A stretch of DNA of 64,000 bases from Parapontixanthobacter aurantiacus (GTDB taxonomy: Bacteria > Pseudomonadota > Alphaproteobacteria > Sphingomonadales > Sphingomonadaceae): contig NZ_WTYW01000001.1 in assembly GCF_009827635.1 (NCBI RefSeq), forward strand, positions 886,001-950,000, read 5' to 3'. Shown in pieces: positions 29,715-38,523 of this stretch. Position numbers and translations under genes: made by a program. The notes beneath the pieces are model-generated. The model did no database searches. It saw nothing but the letters and a program-made list of their open reading frames with translations, and was not told where the DNA came from. Each line of letters starts with the position of its first letter. Position 1 is the first letter of the stretch.

Positions 29715-30913
29715 GCGTTGCATTCGGAATTGACCGCCTGCTGGACGACGCTGCGTTGAGAAAGCCGCTCGAAGGACGACGGGTAGCCTTGATCGCTCAT
29801 CCGGCAAGCGTCACTGCCAGCCTCACCCATTCCCTCGATGCACTTGTTGCTGCTGGGCTGAATGTTTCGAGCGCTTTTGGCCCTCAGCATGGTCTGAAGG
29901 GCGACAAGCAGGACAATATGGTGGAGACCGCCGACGAAACCGATCCGCACTACGGCATCCCCGTTTTCAGCCTCTATGGCGAAGTGCGCCGACCGACCGG
30001 GCAAATGATTTCGAGCGCCGATGTCTTCCTGTTCGATCTGCAGGATCTGGGTTGCCGCATCTACACTTTCGTCACGACGCTGCTCTATTTACTAGAAGAA
30101 GCGGCAAAATACGGCAAAAGCGTGTGGGTTCTCGATCGACCCAATCCCGCCGGACGTCCGGTCGAAGGAACGCTGCTGCTACCAGGTAATGAGAGCTTCG
30201 TCGGGGCCGCCCCTATGCCCATGCGGCATGGTCTGACGATGGGCGAGATGGGGCATTGGTTCATCGAACATTTCGGCCTCGACGTTGATTATCGGGTCAT
30301 CGAAATGGAAGGCTGGAAGCCGGACGGAGACGGCCATGGCTGGCCGCGCAACCGCGTCTGGATCAATCCCTCGCCGAATGCTGCGAACGTCAACATGGCG
30401 CGCGCGTACGCGGGTACGGTAATGCTCGAAGGAACGACATTGAGCGAGGGGCGGGGGACGACCCGCCCCTTGGAAGTGCTGTTCGGCGCACCCGTCATCG
30501 ACGCCAAAGCTGTCTTGAACGAAATGCGTAAAGTGGCCCCCAATTGGTTGGAGGGCTGCGCCTTGCGTGAATGCTGGTTCGAACCGACCTTTCACAAGCA
30601 TGCAGGCAAGCTTTGCAACGGGCTAATGATCCACGCGGAAGGACCCTTCTACCAGCACCATTCCTTCAAACCCTGGCGCTTGCAGGCTTTGGCATTCAAG
30701 GCAATCCGAACCCTTTATCCCGACTACGAGATTTGGCGCGACTTCCCATACGAATACGAGTTGGAGCGTTTGGCGATCGACGTCATCAATGCCGGCCCTT
30801 CCTTACGCGAATGGGTTGACGATGCGGCGGCCCGGCCGGACGATCTCGATCGTATCGCCTCGCGCGATGAGCTTGCTTGGCGCCAAACGATAAAGCAGCA
30901 TCTTCTATACTAA
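29711..30913 (+). CDS. DUF1343 protein (NamZ/YbbC-like exo-beta-N-acetylmuramidase family)
   Basis: 400 residues. DUF1343 pattern: RRVALIAHPASVTASLTHSLDAL, FGPQHGLKGDKQDNMVE (QHG motif), PVFSLYGEVRRPT, LFDLQDLGCRIYTFVTTLLYLLE, and VWINPSPNAANVNMARAYAGTVMLEGTTLSEGRGTTRPLEVLFGAP. Characterised homologs remove MurNAc from the non-reducing end of peptidoglycan fragments, so a role in peptidoglycan recycling is likely. No signal peptide is visible at this start, which suggests a cytoplasmic substrate such as recycled muropeptides. The ATG overlaps the DOMON-like stop. Confidence 0.92.
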   Translation: MSVAFGIDRLLDDAALRKPLEGRRVALIAHPASVTASLTHSLDALVAAGLNVSSAFGPQHGLKGDKQDNMVETADETDPHYGIPVFSLYGEVRRPTGQMISSADVFLFDLQDLGCRIYTFVTTLLYLLEEAAKYGKSVWVLDRPNPAGRPVEGTLLLPGNESFVGAAPMPMRHGLTMGEMGHWFIEHFGLDVDYRVIEMEGWKPDGDGHGWPRNRVWINPSPNAANVNMARAYAGTVMLEGTTLSEGRGTTRPLEVLFGAPVIDAKAVLNEMRKVAPNWLEGCALRECWFEPTFHKHAGKLCNGLMIHAEGPFYQHHSFKPWRLQALAFKAIRTLYPDYEIWRDFPYEYELERLAIDVINAGPSLREWVDDAAARPDDLDRIASRDELAWRQTIKQHLLY

Positions 30914-31758
30914 TCTGATCTTTCGATCGGCTGCACTAGTGAAACTAAGACGAAGCTGATCAGCATGAGCAGATACCAGCTCCCCAATTTTGCCAGACTA
31001 ACCATGCGCCATTCGCCGCTTTGATCGGGATAGGTCCAGGCGTTGGCGAATGTCCCGATATTCTCGGCCCCCCAAATGAACAGGGCAACAAGGAAAAATC
31101 CGAGCAACAGGGGCATCCAGCGATGATCCTGCCAGATGCGAAAGTGGACTCGTGTCCGAAAGAACAGCAGCGCGGTCGTTATGAACAAAATTAGGCGGGT
31201 ATCAGGCAACCAGTGGTGTGCGAAGAAGTTCACGTAGATCGCAGCGGCCAGCAACCATGTCGCCCAGCGCGCGGGATAGCGAGTAAAACGGAAGTCGAAA
31301 ATGCGCCAAACTCGCGCAATGTAGCTGCCGACAGCTGCGTACATGAAACCGGAAAACAGCGGCACTTCGCCAATTTTCAGAATTGCAGGTTCCGGATAGA
31401 TCCACGAACCCACGGCTGTCTTGAACAACTCCATGACGGTTCCGACGATGTGGAAGACGAGGATTACCTTGGCTTCGCGGAACGTTTCGAGCCGGAACGC
31501 GAGCATTCCCGCCTGTATTGCAACGGCGGCGAGGGTAAGAAAATCGTAGCGATGGAGTAGCGCATTTTCGGGATAAAACAGATACGTCGCTAGCAAGAGG
31601 GCGAGCATCAGGGCTCCGAACAGGCAAGCCCACCCTTGTTTGAACCCGAACAAAAAGAACTCGTAAATCCAAAGCCGCCAGCCCCCTCCGGGATCGTAGT
31701 CTTCGAGCCGGGCACGGATGGCAGCGAAGCGGGAATTCCGGCGATAACGTTGCGCCAT
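30910..31758 (-). CDS. DUF817 integral membrane protein
   Basis: 282 residues, about seven or eight hydrophobic segments and almost no extramembrane domain. Family landmarks: WIYEFFLFGFKQGWACLFGALML, HIVGTVMELFKTAVGSWIYPEP, LFSGFMYAAVGSYIARVWR. The His in HIVGT and the polar residues of VGSWIYPEP are conserved in the family. Function unknown. Convergent with the DUF1343 gene, overlapping by 4 bp. Confidence 0.9.
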   Translation of the reverse strand: MAQRYRRNSRFAAIRARLEDYDPGGGWRLWIYEFFLFGFKQGWACLFGALMLALLLATYLFYPENALLHRYDFLTLAAVAIQAGMLAFRLETFREAKVILVFHIVGTVMELFKTAVGSWIYPEPAILKIGEVPLFSGFMYAAVGSYIARVWRIFDFRFTRYPARWATWLLAAAIYVNFFAHHWLPDTRLILFITTALLFFRTRVHFRIWQDHRWMPLLLGFFLVALFIWGAENIGTFANAWTYPDQSGEWRMVSLAKLGSWYLLMLISFVLVSLVQPIERSD

Positions 31759-31928
31759 TGCCGTTCAATTCCGCACGAACTTAGATTTCAAGTCCAGGGA
31801 CGCTTATTTTTCGCCGAATCTTGGGCAAGGCGAACCTATTCGTCGTCTTCGAACCAGAGTCCTCAGACGCCTCGCCTATTCTTGTCCGCGGCGACAAGGC
31901 CGAGAGATCGAGGAACGAGTCATTCATC

Positions 31929-33110
31929 CTATCCCTGTTTTCGGCTCAGTTCCCGCATGGCATCGTCCAGTCCGTCGAGCGTGAGCGGGTACATCCGGTC
32001 AGCAAGCAGTTGCCGGATCATCTTCGTCGATTGCGAATAATTCCATTGCTTCTCGGGGACCGGGTTGAGCCACACGGTTCCTGGATAGGTGTTGGTCAGA
32101 CGCTGCAACCATACGCTGCCGGCTTCCTCGTTCATATGCTCGACGCTGCCGCCCGGGTGCGTGATTTCATAGGGGCTCATCGCGGCATCTCCGACCAGGA
32201 CGACCTTGTAGTCGTGACCGTATTTGTGAAGGATGTCCCAGGTTTTCGTGCGTTCCTGCCAACGGCGACGATTGTCCTTCCAAACGCCCTCGTAAAGGCA
32301 GTTGTGAAAGTAGAAAAATTCGAGGTTCTTGAACTCGGACGTGGCCGCGCTGAACAGTTCCTCGACCAGCTTGATAAATGGGTCCATCGAGCCGCCGACA
32401 TCGAGGAAAAGAAGGAGCTTGACCGCATTACGCCGTTCGGCGCGCAAGTGAATGTCGAGCCAGCCCTGTTTGGCAGTTCCTTCGATCGTCGCGTCGATGT
32501 CGAGCTGGTCCTGCGCGCCCTCACGAGCAAAACGGCGCAACCGACGAAGGGCCATCTTGATGTTTCGCGTACCGAGTTCGCGGGTGTTATCGAGGTTCTT
32601 AAAATCCCGCTTTTCCCAGACCTTGATGGCGCGCTTGTGTTTGCTTTCTCCGCCGATCCGCACGCCTTCCGGATTGTAGCCCGAATGTCCGAAGGGGGAA
32701 GTTCCGCCGGTACCGATCCACTTGTTGCCGCCCTGATGGCGTTCCTTCTGTTCTTCGAGCCGTTTTTTCAGCGTGTCCATGATCTCGTCCCAGTCGCCCA
32801 AGGATTTGATCTTTTTCATCTCCTCTTCGGAAAGGAATTTTTCCGCAACGGCCTTCAGCCAGTCTTCGGGTATCTCGACGGGGTTTTGACCGTAGTCGGA
32901 AAACACGCCTTTGAAGACCTTGTTGAATACCTGGTCGAAGCGGTCGAGCATGCCTTCGTCCTTCACGAAGGTCGCCCGGCTAAGATAGTAGAATGCTTCG
33001 GGCGTCTGTTCGATGACATCCCTGTCGAGCGCCTCCAGCAGGGTCAGATGTTCCTTGAAGGACGCGCCAATGCCGGCATCACGTAACTCGTCGACGAAAT
33101 TATAGAACAT
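31929..33110 (-). CDS. VWA domain-containing protein (CoxE-like)
   Basis: 393 residues. The C-terminal von Willebrand A domain has the MIDAS motif DVGGS in LFLDVGGSMDPFIK (near 237). The N-terminal half is helical and rich in charged residues. CoxE-like VWA proteins work with MoxR AAA+ ATPases as metal-insertion or assembly chaperones. A MoxR gene is found on the same strand 2.8 kb upstream; two plus-strand chemoreceptor genes lie between. Start taken at ATG 33110; upstream codons in frame encode no conserved sequence. Confidence 0.88.
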   Translation of the reverse strand: MFYNFVDELRDAGIGASFKEHLTLLEALDRDVIEQTPEAFYYLSRATFVKDEGMLDRFDQVFNKVFKGVFSDYGQNPVEIPEDWLKAVAEKFLSEEEMKKIKSLGDWDEIMDTLKKRLEEQKERHQGGNKWIGTGGTSPFGHSGYNPEGVRIGGESKHKRAIKVWEKRDFKNLDNTRELGTRNIKMALRRLRRFAREGAQDQLDIDATIEGTAKQGWLDIHLRAERRNAVKLLLFLDVGGSMDPFIKLVEELFSAATSEFKNLEFFYFHNCLYEGVWKDNRRRWQERTKTWDILHKYGHDYKVVLVGDAAMSPYEITHPGGSVEHMNEEAGSVWLQRLTNTYPGTVWLNPVPEKQWNYSQSTKMIRQLLADRMYPLTLDGLDDAMRELSRKQG

Positions 33111-33170
33111 AGGTCGTCGGACTAGCGCAACGCCCGCAATCTGCAAAGCCGCGAGGCCAATTACCATATG

Positions 33171-33201
33171 TTAACCCTGTTATTATTAGACAGAGTAATA
33201 A
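33171..33201. promoter_or_regulatory. AT-rich intergenic element upstream of the chemoreceptor pseudogene
   Basis: TTAA-N7-ATTA (33171-33185) is followed by the inverted repeat TTATTA-N7-TAATAA (33183-33201), all in a strongly AT-rich stretch of about 30 bp in an otherwise GC-rich genome. It lies between the divergent VWA gene and the pseudogene. It could be a promoter or an operator; CtrA-like binding is possible but unproven. Confidence 0.35.
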
Positions 33202-33216
33202 ATTGAGAGGGATGAC

Positions 33217-34442
33217 GTGAACGCGCTTGTCAATCAGTTGGATTTTGCGGTCGACGAAGAGCGCCTGCGCGCCTTACCCGAAAGTTGCGGCCAGGTTGCA
33301 GTATCTTGCTCGCAGGTCTCGGGCATTATCGAGGGTGTGCGGACATCCTCGACCTCGTCGATACGCTGTCGTCTCACGTCACCGGGTTCGCCGCAGCTAT
33401 GGAACAGGTCAAGCGCTGCTCGAGCGATACCGAGGAACTGGCGGATCGAACCAACATCCTCGCGCTCAACGCCAACATCGAGGCCATGCGGGCAGGCGAG
33501 GCTGGCCGAACCTTTGCCGTAGTGGCGAACGAGGTAAAAAGCCTCGCCGGCCAGACACGAAGCGCCACCAGCGAAATAGGTGCGGTCATCGACAATTTGT
33601 CGCACGAGGCAGGCAAGGTGATTGAGCGGATCGAAATCGGGGCCGAAGTGAGCAGCGCGGCAAAAAGCTCGGTCGACAGCATTAACACGACCATCGTCGA
33701 TGTGGTCGCTATCGTGGAAGAGGTCGATCAGCAGAACGAACAAATAACGCGCTCGACCAGCACGATCAGCGGTCACGTTTATCGCGTCCGCGACGTGCTC
33801 GACAAATTTGCTGATAAGGCGGAGGAAAGCGAACGCAATCTGGAAATGGCGCACGATCATGTCGGAAACCTTGAGCTTACCGCGTGCTAGATGTTCGATA
33901 CGCTCGTTCATGCAGGCCTCTCGCGCAGCGACAGCGAACTCGTAATCTTTGCCACAGGTGAAGCGCATAAGGCGATGGAACTTGCGGATAATGCTATCGC
34001 GCAGAACAAGATCGCAACGGCTGACTTCTTCGACCGCCATTATCAGCCCATACACGGTAGCAACCCCGAGTGTTTTACTACTGCGCTGACGCCGTGGGCT
34101 GACGCGAATTGGCAGCCGGTTCTCGACGCGATCGTCGCTTCGGATAGCCGCATCGGTTCAGCCGTTTTCGTCGACGAAAACGGCCATCTTCCGACCCATA
34201 TGAGCCTCTATGCGAAACCCCCGTCAGGCGATGTGGCGCATGACACCCTTTACTCGCGCAAGGGGCGCATCTTTGCGACACCGATCAATTTGAAGGCAGG
34301 CCAGTCGCGCGCCGAGTACATGACCTCGGTTTATCGCCGTGATGATGAGAACGCCGACTATATCGTATGGCGCAGTGTTTACATTCCCATCAACATTGGA
34401 GGCCGCCGCTGGGGGAATTTGCAGATTTCCTACCAGCTTTGA
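33217..34442 (+). pseudogene. Disrupted methyl-accepting chemotaxis-like protein
   Basis: Compared with the intact paralog 100 bp downstream, two lesions are visible. Codons 1-41 from GTG 33217 (MNALVNQ to SGIIEGV) align to residues 1-38 of the paralog. Then about 60 codons are missing and the frame shifts, resuming at [27 protein letters not shown]. Later, an in-frame TAG at 33888-33890 interrupts LELTAC*MFDTLV where the paralog has a sense codon. The hairpin-tip signalling core ([33 protein letters not shown]) and the C-terminal sensor-like region (from 33891) are otherwise well preserved, so the decay seems recent. A sequencing error could explain one lesion but not both. Confidence 0.85.
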
Positions 34443-34505
34443 TCTGACGGTTTTGTTCGAGCAGCGGGGGATCCTTAACTTCGCAGTTACCAGTTTACCC
34501 TATTG

Positions 34506-34536
34506 AGCTGACTGGGTTTTCTAAACAGGGTCAGCT
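34506..34536 (+). promoter_or_regulatory. Leader hairpin next to the start codon of the intact chemoreceptor
   Basis: AGCTGAC (34506-34512) pairs with GTCAGCT (34530-34536), with an inner GTTT/AAAC stem (34516-34519 with 34523-34526) and a 3-base loop. The stem ends 5 bases before the ATG at 34542 and buries the only purine-rich sequence there (CAGGG), so it could restrict ribosome access. As DNA it could also be an operator. Confidence 0.45.
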
Positions 34537-34541
34537 ATCTC

Positions 34542-35942
34542 ATGAAAATGCAACCGCTTGCGAAATTCGATCCAAATTCGATCAGTCGAATTCCGGAGCT
34601 GTGCGGCGATGTCGCCGTCAAATGCTCGGACGTGGCGGGCGTCGTAGGCGGTGTAATCGACGCCTCGGCAAGCTTACGCTCGCGCTATCACGATCTCGAA
34701 GGCACGATCCGTGAACTGGAAGATGACCAGGCCCGGGTCAATGAAGCGAGCGACGAAGCGCGCCTCCTTTCACGCCGGGCGATGGAACGGCTCGAGACGG
34801 CGACCGGCCAGATCGAGGGATCTCTGCGCGATATCTCCGCGCTGCTGGAATTGGTCGATGCGCTTTCGACGCATATCACAGGCTTTGCCTCAGCGATGGA
34901 ACAGGTGAAGCGCTGCTCCAAGGACATCGAGGAAATTGCCGACACCACCAACATACTCGCGCTTAACGCAACGATCGAGGCTACGCGTGCCGGCACTGCC
35001 GGTCGCGCGTTTGCAGTCGTTGCCGGCGAAGTGAAGTCGCTCGCCAGCGAAACGCGCAAGGCAACCGAAGAAATTGGTTCGGTCATCGACACGCTCGAAG
35101 GCGAGGCATCGCTGGTAATCGGTCGCATCGAGGCTGGATCCAAAGTCAGCAGCCATGCGAAGAGTTCGGTCAGCAAGATCGATACGACGATTTCCGATGT
35201 CGCCAGTATCGTACGTGAGGTCGATAACCAGAACGAGCAGATCACGCGTTCGACCGGAACGATCGGCCAGCGCGTCGATGCCATGCGGCACGCCTTCACC
35301 AATTTTGGTGCGATCTCGCGCGAGAACGAGAAGCAGCTGAACGACGCACAGGAAAGCATCTTGGAGCTCGAACTCGATGCCAGCACGATGTTCGACGAGG
35401 TGGTGAAAGGGGACCTCTCCCCTGATGACAGCCTCATGGTGACAAAAGCGCAAGGCATCGCGGTCGAACTTCAGCGTTATACGGAAGAGGCAATCGCGCG
35501 GGGCACGCTTTCAGAGCAAGCGCTGTTCGACCGGGATTATGTCCTCGTTCCAAACACCAATCCGAAGCTTTACCGCACACGCCTTTCCGATTGGGCGAAC
35601 AAGCACTGGCAGCCATTTCTCGACAATACGAAAGCAAGCGATCCGCGGATCATCGCCGCGGCTTGCACCGATCAAAACGGCTTCTTGCCGACGCACCTGT
35701 CTTCGATGTCGCGTACGCCCACCGGTGACCTTGCCCATGATACCGCGTTCTGCCGCAACGGTCGCATCTTGCTCGAAGCGATCGATGCCAAGGCGAAGGC
35801 AAGCACAAGCCCGTTCATGATGGCAGTGTACCGGCAGGAAGGCGACGGCACATCCTACAACGTCGTGCGTAACGTATACATCCCGCTATTTGTAAACGGA
35901 CGCCGCTGGGGCGACTTCGAGATCGCCTACTGCTTCGACTGA
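34542..35942 (+). CDS. Soluble methyl-accepting chemotaxis-like protein
   Basis: 466 residues, no membrane segment or signal peptide. Residues 20-100 form helix-rich sequence (ELEDDQARVNEASDEARLLSRRAMERLE). The chemoreceptor signalling domain has the hairpin tip [38 protein letters not shown] near 125-165, which contacts CheA/CheW. Residues 320-466 are a C-terminal domain with FDRDYVLVPNTNPKLYRTRLSDWANKHWQP and NGRRWGDFEIAYCF, found in cytoplasmic chemoreceptors and probably a sensor module. Part of a tandem duplication whose other copy is broken. No che genes are present in the window. Confidence 0.87.
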   Translation: MKMQPLAKFDPNSISRIPELCGDVAVKCSDVAGVVGGVIDASASLRSRYHDLEGTIRELEDDQARVNEASDEARLLSRRAMERLETATGQIEGSLRDISALLELVDALSTHITGFASAMEQVKRCSKDIEEIADTTNILALNATIEATRAGTAGRAFAVVAGEVKSLASETRKATEEIGSVIDTLEGEASLVIGRIEAGSKVSSHAKSSVSKIDTTISDVASIVREVDNQNEQITRSTGTIGQRVDAMRHAFTNFGAISRENEKQLNDAQESILELELDASTMFDEVVKGDLSPDDSLMVTKAQGIAVELQRYTEEAIARGTLSEQALFDRDYVLVPNTNPKLYRTRLSDWANKHWQPFLDNTKASDPRIIAAACTDQNGFLPTHLSSMSRTPTGDLAHDTAFCRNGRILLEAIDAKAKASTSPFMMAVYRQEGDGTSYNVVRNVYIPLFVNGRRWGDFEIAYCFD

Positions 35943-35953
35943 GCGCGCGTCGC

Positions 35954-36802
35954 TCAACTTTGGCGGCGCGCCATGAATGCAAGGCGTTCGAACATCATCA
36001 CGTCCTGCTCGTTCTTGAGCAGCGCACCGTGCAGCGGCGGGATGGCGTTGTTAGGATTTTGGTCCTGCAACGTTTCCAGCGGCATATCCTCGTTCAAAAG
36101 GAGCTTGAGCCAGTCGAGCAACTCGCTGGTGGAAGGCTTCTTCTTCAAGCCCGGAACCTCGCGAAGTTCGTAGAAAACGTCCATTGCCTTGGTAACGAGC
36201 GTCTTTTGGATGTCGGGGAAGTGGACGTCGATAATGTCCCGCATTGTCTCGCGGTCGGGAAACTTGATGTAGTGGAAGAAGCAGCGGCGCAGGAACGCGT
36301 CAGGCAATTCCTTTTCGTTGTTCGACGTTATGACCACGATCGGTCGTTCTTTGGCGGTGATCGTCTCGTGAGTTTCGTAAACATCGAAACTCATTCGGTC
36401 GAGTTCCTGCAGGAGGTCGTTCGGAAACTCGATATCCGCCTTGTCGATTTCGTCGATGAGAAGCACGGGCAAATGTTCGGACGTGAAGGCTTCCCAGAGC
36501 TTGCCCTTCTTGATGTAATTGCTGATGTCATGGACGCGCTCGTCACCCAGCTGACCATCGCGCAGCCGCGCAACGGCATCATATTCATATAGGCCCTGTT
36601 GCGCCTTCGTCGTCGACTTCACGTTCCACTCGATCAGCGGAGCACCGACTGCCTTGGCAATCTCGTGCGCGAGGACCGTCTTTCCCGTTCCCGGTTCGCC
36701 CTTGACGAGCAGCGGGCGGCGAAGGGTCACCGCCGCGTTGACGGCCACCTTGAGATCGTCGGTCGCGATATAGTCTTCCGTGCCTTCGAAACGCTGTTCC
36801 AT
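35954..36802 (-). CDS. MoxR-family AAA+ ATPase
   Basis: 282 residues. Walker A GEPGTGKT near 35-42, Walker B LLIDEID near 117, and sensor-1 region VVITSNNEKELPDAFLRRCFFHYIKFP. MoxR ATPases act with VWA partners as chaperones for enzyme or metallocentre assembly, and a CoxE-like VWA gene is on the same strand downstream, beyond the chemoreceptor pair. The two were probably adjacent before the chemoreceptor genes came between them. Confidence 0.93.
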   Translation of the reverse strand: MEQRFEGTEDYIATDDLKVAVNAAVTLRRPLLVKGEPGTGKTVLAHEIAKAVGAPLIEWNVKSTTKAQQGLYEYDAVARLRDGQLGDERVHDISNYIKKGKLWEAFTSEHLPVLLIDEIDKADIEFPNDLLQELDRMSFDVYETHETITAKERPIVVITSNNEKELPDAFLRRCFFHYIKFPDRETMRDIIDVHFPDIQKTLVTKAMDVFYELREVPGLKKKPSTSELLDWLKLLLNEDMPLETLQDQNPNNAIPPLHGALLKNEQDVMMFERLAFMARRQS

Positions 36803-36935
36803 CGAGTATCCTTCAGCAACTCATTTGGCTGAGCGATAGGAAACTGGCCATTGAAGAGCAAGGGGCAGGGCGCTTCCTCGTTTGCCAGACAGCGGTCCTT
36901 CGCCCTACGGCACCACGAAAGGAGACAAACTGCTT

Positions 36936-38192
36936 ATGCCGACGGAACGGATCTCGATTACGACGAACGAAGGACATGAGCTGTCCGGGGCGCTTGAACT
37001 TCCGACGGGTCATCTGCGTGGCGCTGCCCTGTTCGCTCACTGCTTTACCTGTACCAAGGGAAGCAAGGGCGCAGTCGCGCTGTCCAGAAAGCTCGCTCGG
37101 TTGGGCATTGCGACATTGCGGTTCGATTTTACCGGCCTCGGCAGTAGCGAAGGCGAATTCGGGCGTGCGGGCTTTGCCAGCGACGTTGCCGACATCGTTG
37201 CTTCGGCGCGCTATCTGGTCGACCGGTTCGCGAGAAATATCCTTCTCATCGGTCACAGCCTCGGCGGCGCCGCAGTCCTTGCAGCCGCACAGGAGATCGA
37301 GCGCATAGCAGGTATTGCAACGATCGGCGCACCGTCAGACGTGCCGCATGTTCTTGCGAATATCGAGGGCGACCTCAAGGCAATCGAGCGCGAAGGAATC
37401 GGCGATGTCACCATCGGAGGGCGGAAGTTCTCGCTGAGCCGTGAATTCATCGACCGAGCCCGCGAGGCGAAGCTGATGGAGCGGGTTCGCTTACTTCGCG
37501 AACCATTGCTTATCCTCCACTCCCCAGCCGATGCCGTGGTCGGGATTGAGAATGCTGGAAATCTTTTCAGTGAGGCCAAGCATCCGAAAAGTTTCGTCAG
37601 TTTGGACGGAGCGGACCATCTGCTTCTCGATCAACAGGATGCCGAATTCGCAGCGACGATCATTGCCGCTTGGGCAGATCGCTATCTGCCGGAAAGCGAG
37701 GATGACATGTTTCCGGAGGAAGGCATCGTCGCGCGGCTAGGTTTTGGAAAGTTCGGAACCGAGATATTCACCCAATCGCATCGCTTCGTTGCCGACGAGC
37801 CCGAAAGCTATGGCGGCGACGATACGGGGCCAACACCCTACGACCTGCTGAACGCAGCCTTGGGCAGTTGCACCGCGATGACGATGAAGATGTATGCCGA
37901 TCGCAAGGGGCTGCCGCTTGAGCGGGTTATCGTCCGCGTCACGCATGAACGCGACCATGGTAAGTCTTGCCAGCATGGCGAGGCAATGGAAGCGGAGGAA
38001 GGAATGCAGGCTTTGCACCGCAGCATCGTTATAGAAGGCGACGACCTAAGCGAACAGGACCGCGCCAAACTGATGACGATTGCGGACAAATGCCCGGTTC
38101 ACAAGACGTTGGAAGGCGTCCTGCACATTCATACTGATTGCGCGCCGAGCGCTTCACGCGAACAGTCCGAGACCGGTAATTCCCAAAAATAA
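36936..38192 (+). CDS. Alpha/beta hydrolase-OsmC bifunctional fusion protein
   Basis: 418 residues in one frame. Residues 1-250: alpha/beta hydrolase with the oxyanion region FAHCFTC, nucleophile elbow GHSLGG, catalytic-acid region HSPADAVV and His in DGADHLLL. Residues 265-418: OsmC/Ohr-like domain with the cysteine pair GSCTAMT (near 311) and DKCPVHKT (near 386) expected for peroxide reduction. The fusion occurs in other Proteobacteria, so it is a real domain arrangement. Start set at ATG 36936, before the hydrolase begins ([22 protein letters not shown]), with GGAG 11 bp upstream. The 3' end overlaps a convergent gene by about 39 bp. Confidence 0.9.
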   Translation: MPTERISITTNEGHELSGALELPTGHLRGAALFAHCFTCTKGSKGAVALSRKLARLGIATLRFDFTGLGSSEGEFGRAGFASDVADIVASARYLVDRFARNILLIGHSLGGAAVLAAAQEIERIAGIATIGAPSDVPHVLANIEGDLKAIEREGIGDVTIGGRKFSLSREFIDRAREAKLMERVRLLREPLLILHSPADAVVGIENAGNLFSEAKHPKSFVSLDGADHLLLDQQDAEFAATIIAAWADRYLPESEDDMFPEEGIVARLGFGKFGTEIFTQSHRFVADEPESYGGDDTGPTPYDLLNAALGSCTAMTMKMYADRKGLPLERVIVRVTHERDHGKSCQHGEAMEAEEGMQALHRSIVIEGDDLSEQDRAKLMTIADKCPVHKTLEGVLHIHTDCAPSASREQSETGNSQK

Positions 38193-38483
38193 CAGCAAGG
38201 TAAGTATTGTCGCCCAGCGCCAGCCCGCACCCGCTCCCGCCATGCCCTTCGCCCAGACATAGCGGCATATGACAGCGGTGACGAGCGCAGCCAGAATCAA
38301 CGCGATCCAGGCAGACAGACCTAGGACGCTCAGCGCGACGAACGCAACGGCCGGTTGCGCAATCGCTTGCAGGACGAGGGCTCCGCCGAACCAGACGATA
38401 GGAATGGGGCGATAGGCAGCGTCGCTGGCATACCAGTCCGGCAAGGCCGTATCGGCTCTCGCTATACGCCGATCGCCTGCCAT
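38154..38483 (-). CDS. Small membrane protein of unknown function
   Basis: 109 residues from ATG 38483 (an alternative ATG at 38531 overlaps the end of parE). Three or four hydrophobic segments: [41 protein letters not shown] and [19 protein letters not shown]. No family recognised. It is on the same strand as parE and just downstream of it, so it is likely part of the parE transcript. Its 3' end overlaps the convergent hydrolase-OsmC gene. Confidence 0.6.
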   Translation of the reverse strand: MAGDRRIARADTALPDWYASDAAYRPIPIVWFGGALVLQAIAQPAVAFVALSVLGLSAWIALILAALVTAVICRYVWAKGMAGAGAGWRWATILTLLLFLGITGLGLFA

Positions 38484-38523
38484 GATGTCGCCCTCTTCAG
38501 GCTCGTGGAAGGCTTCTCCCTCC

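Noticed and set aside
33891-34442. Separate gene for the last third of the first chemoreceptor
   Set aside because: In frame with the piece before it, separated only by a TAG, and continuous with the paralog. It is part of one pseudogene.
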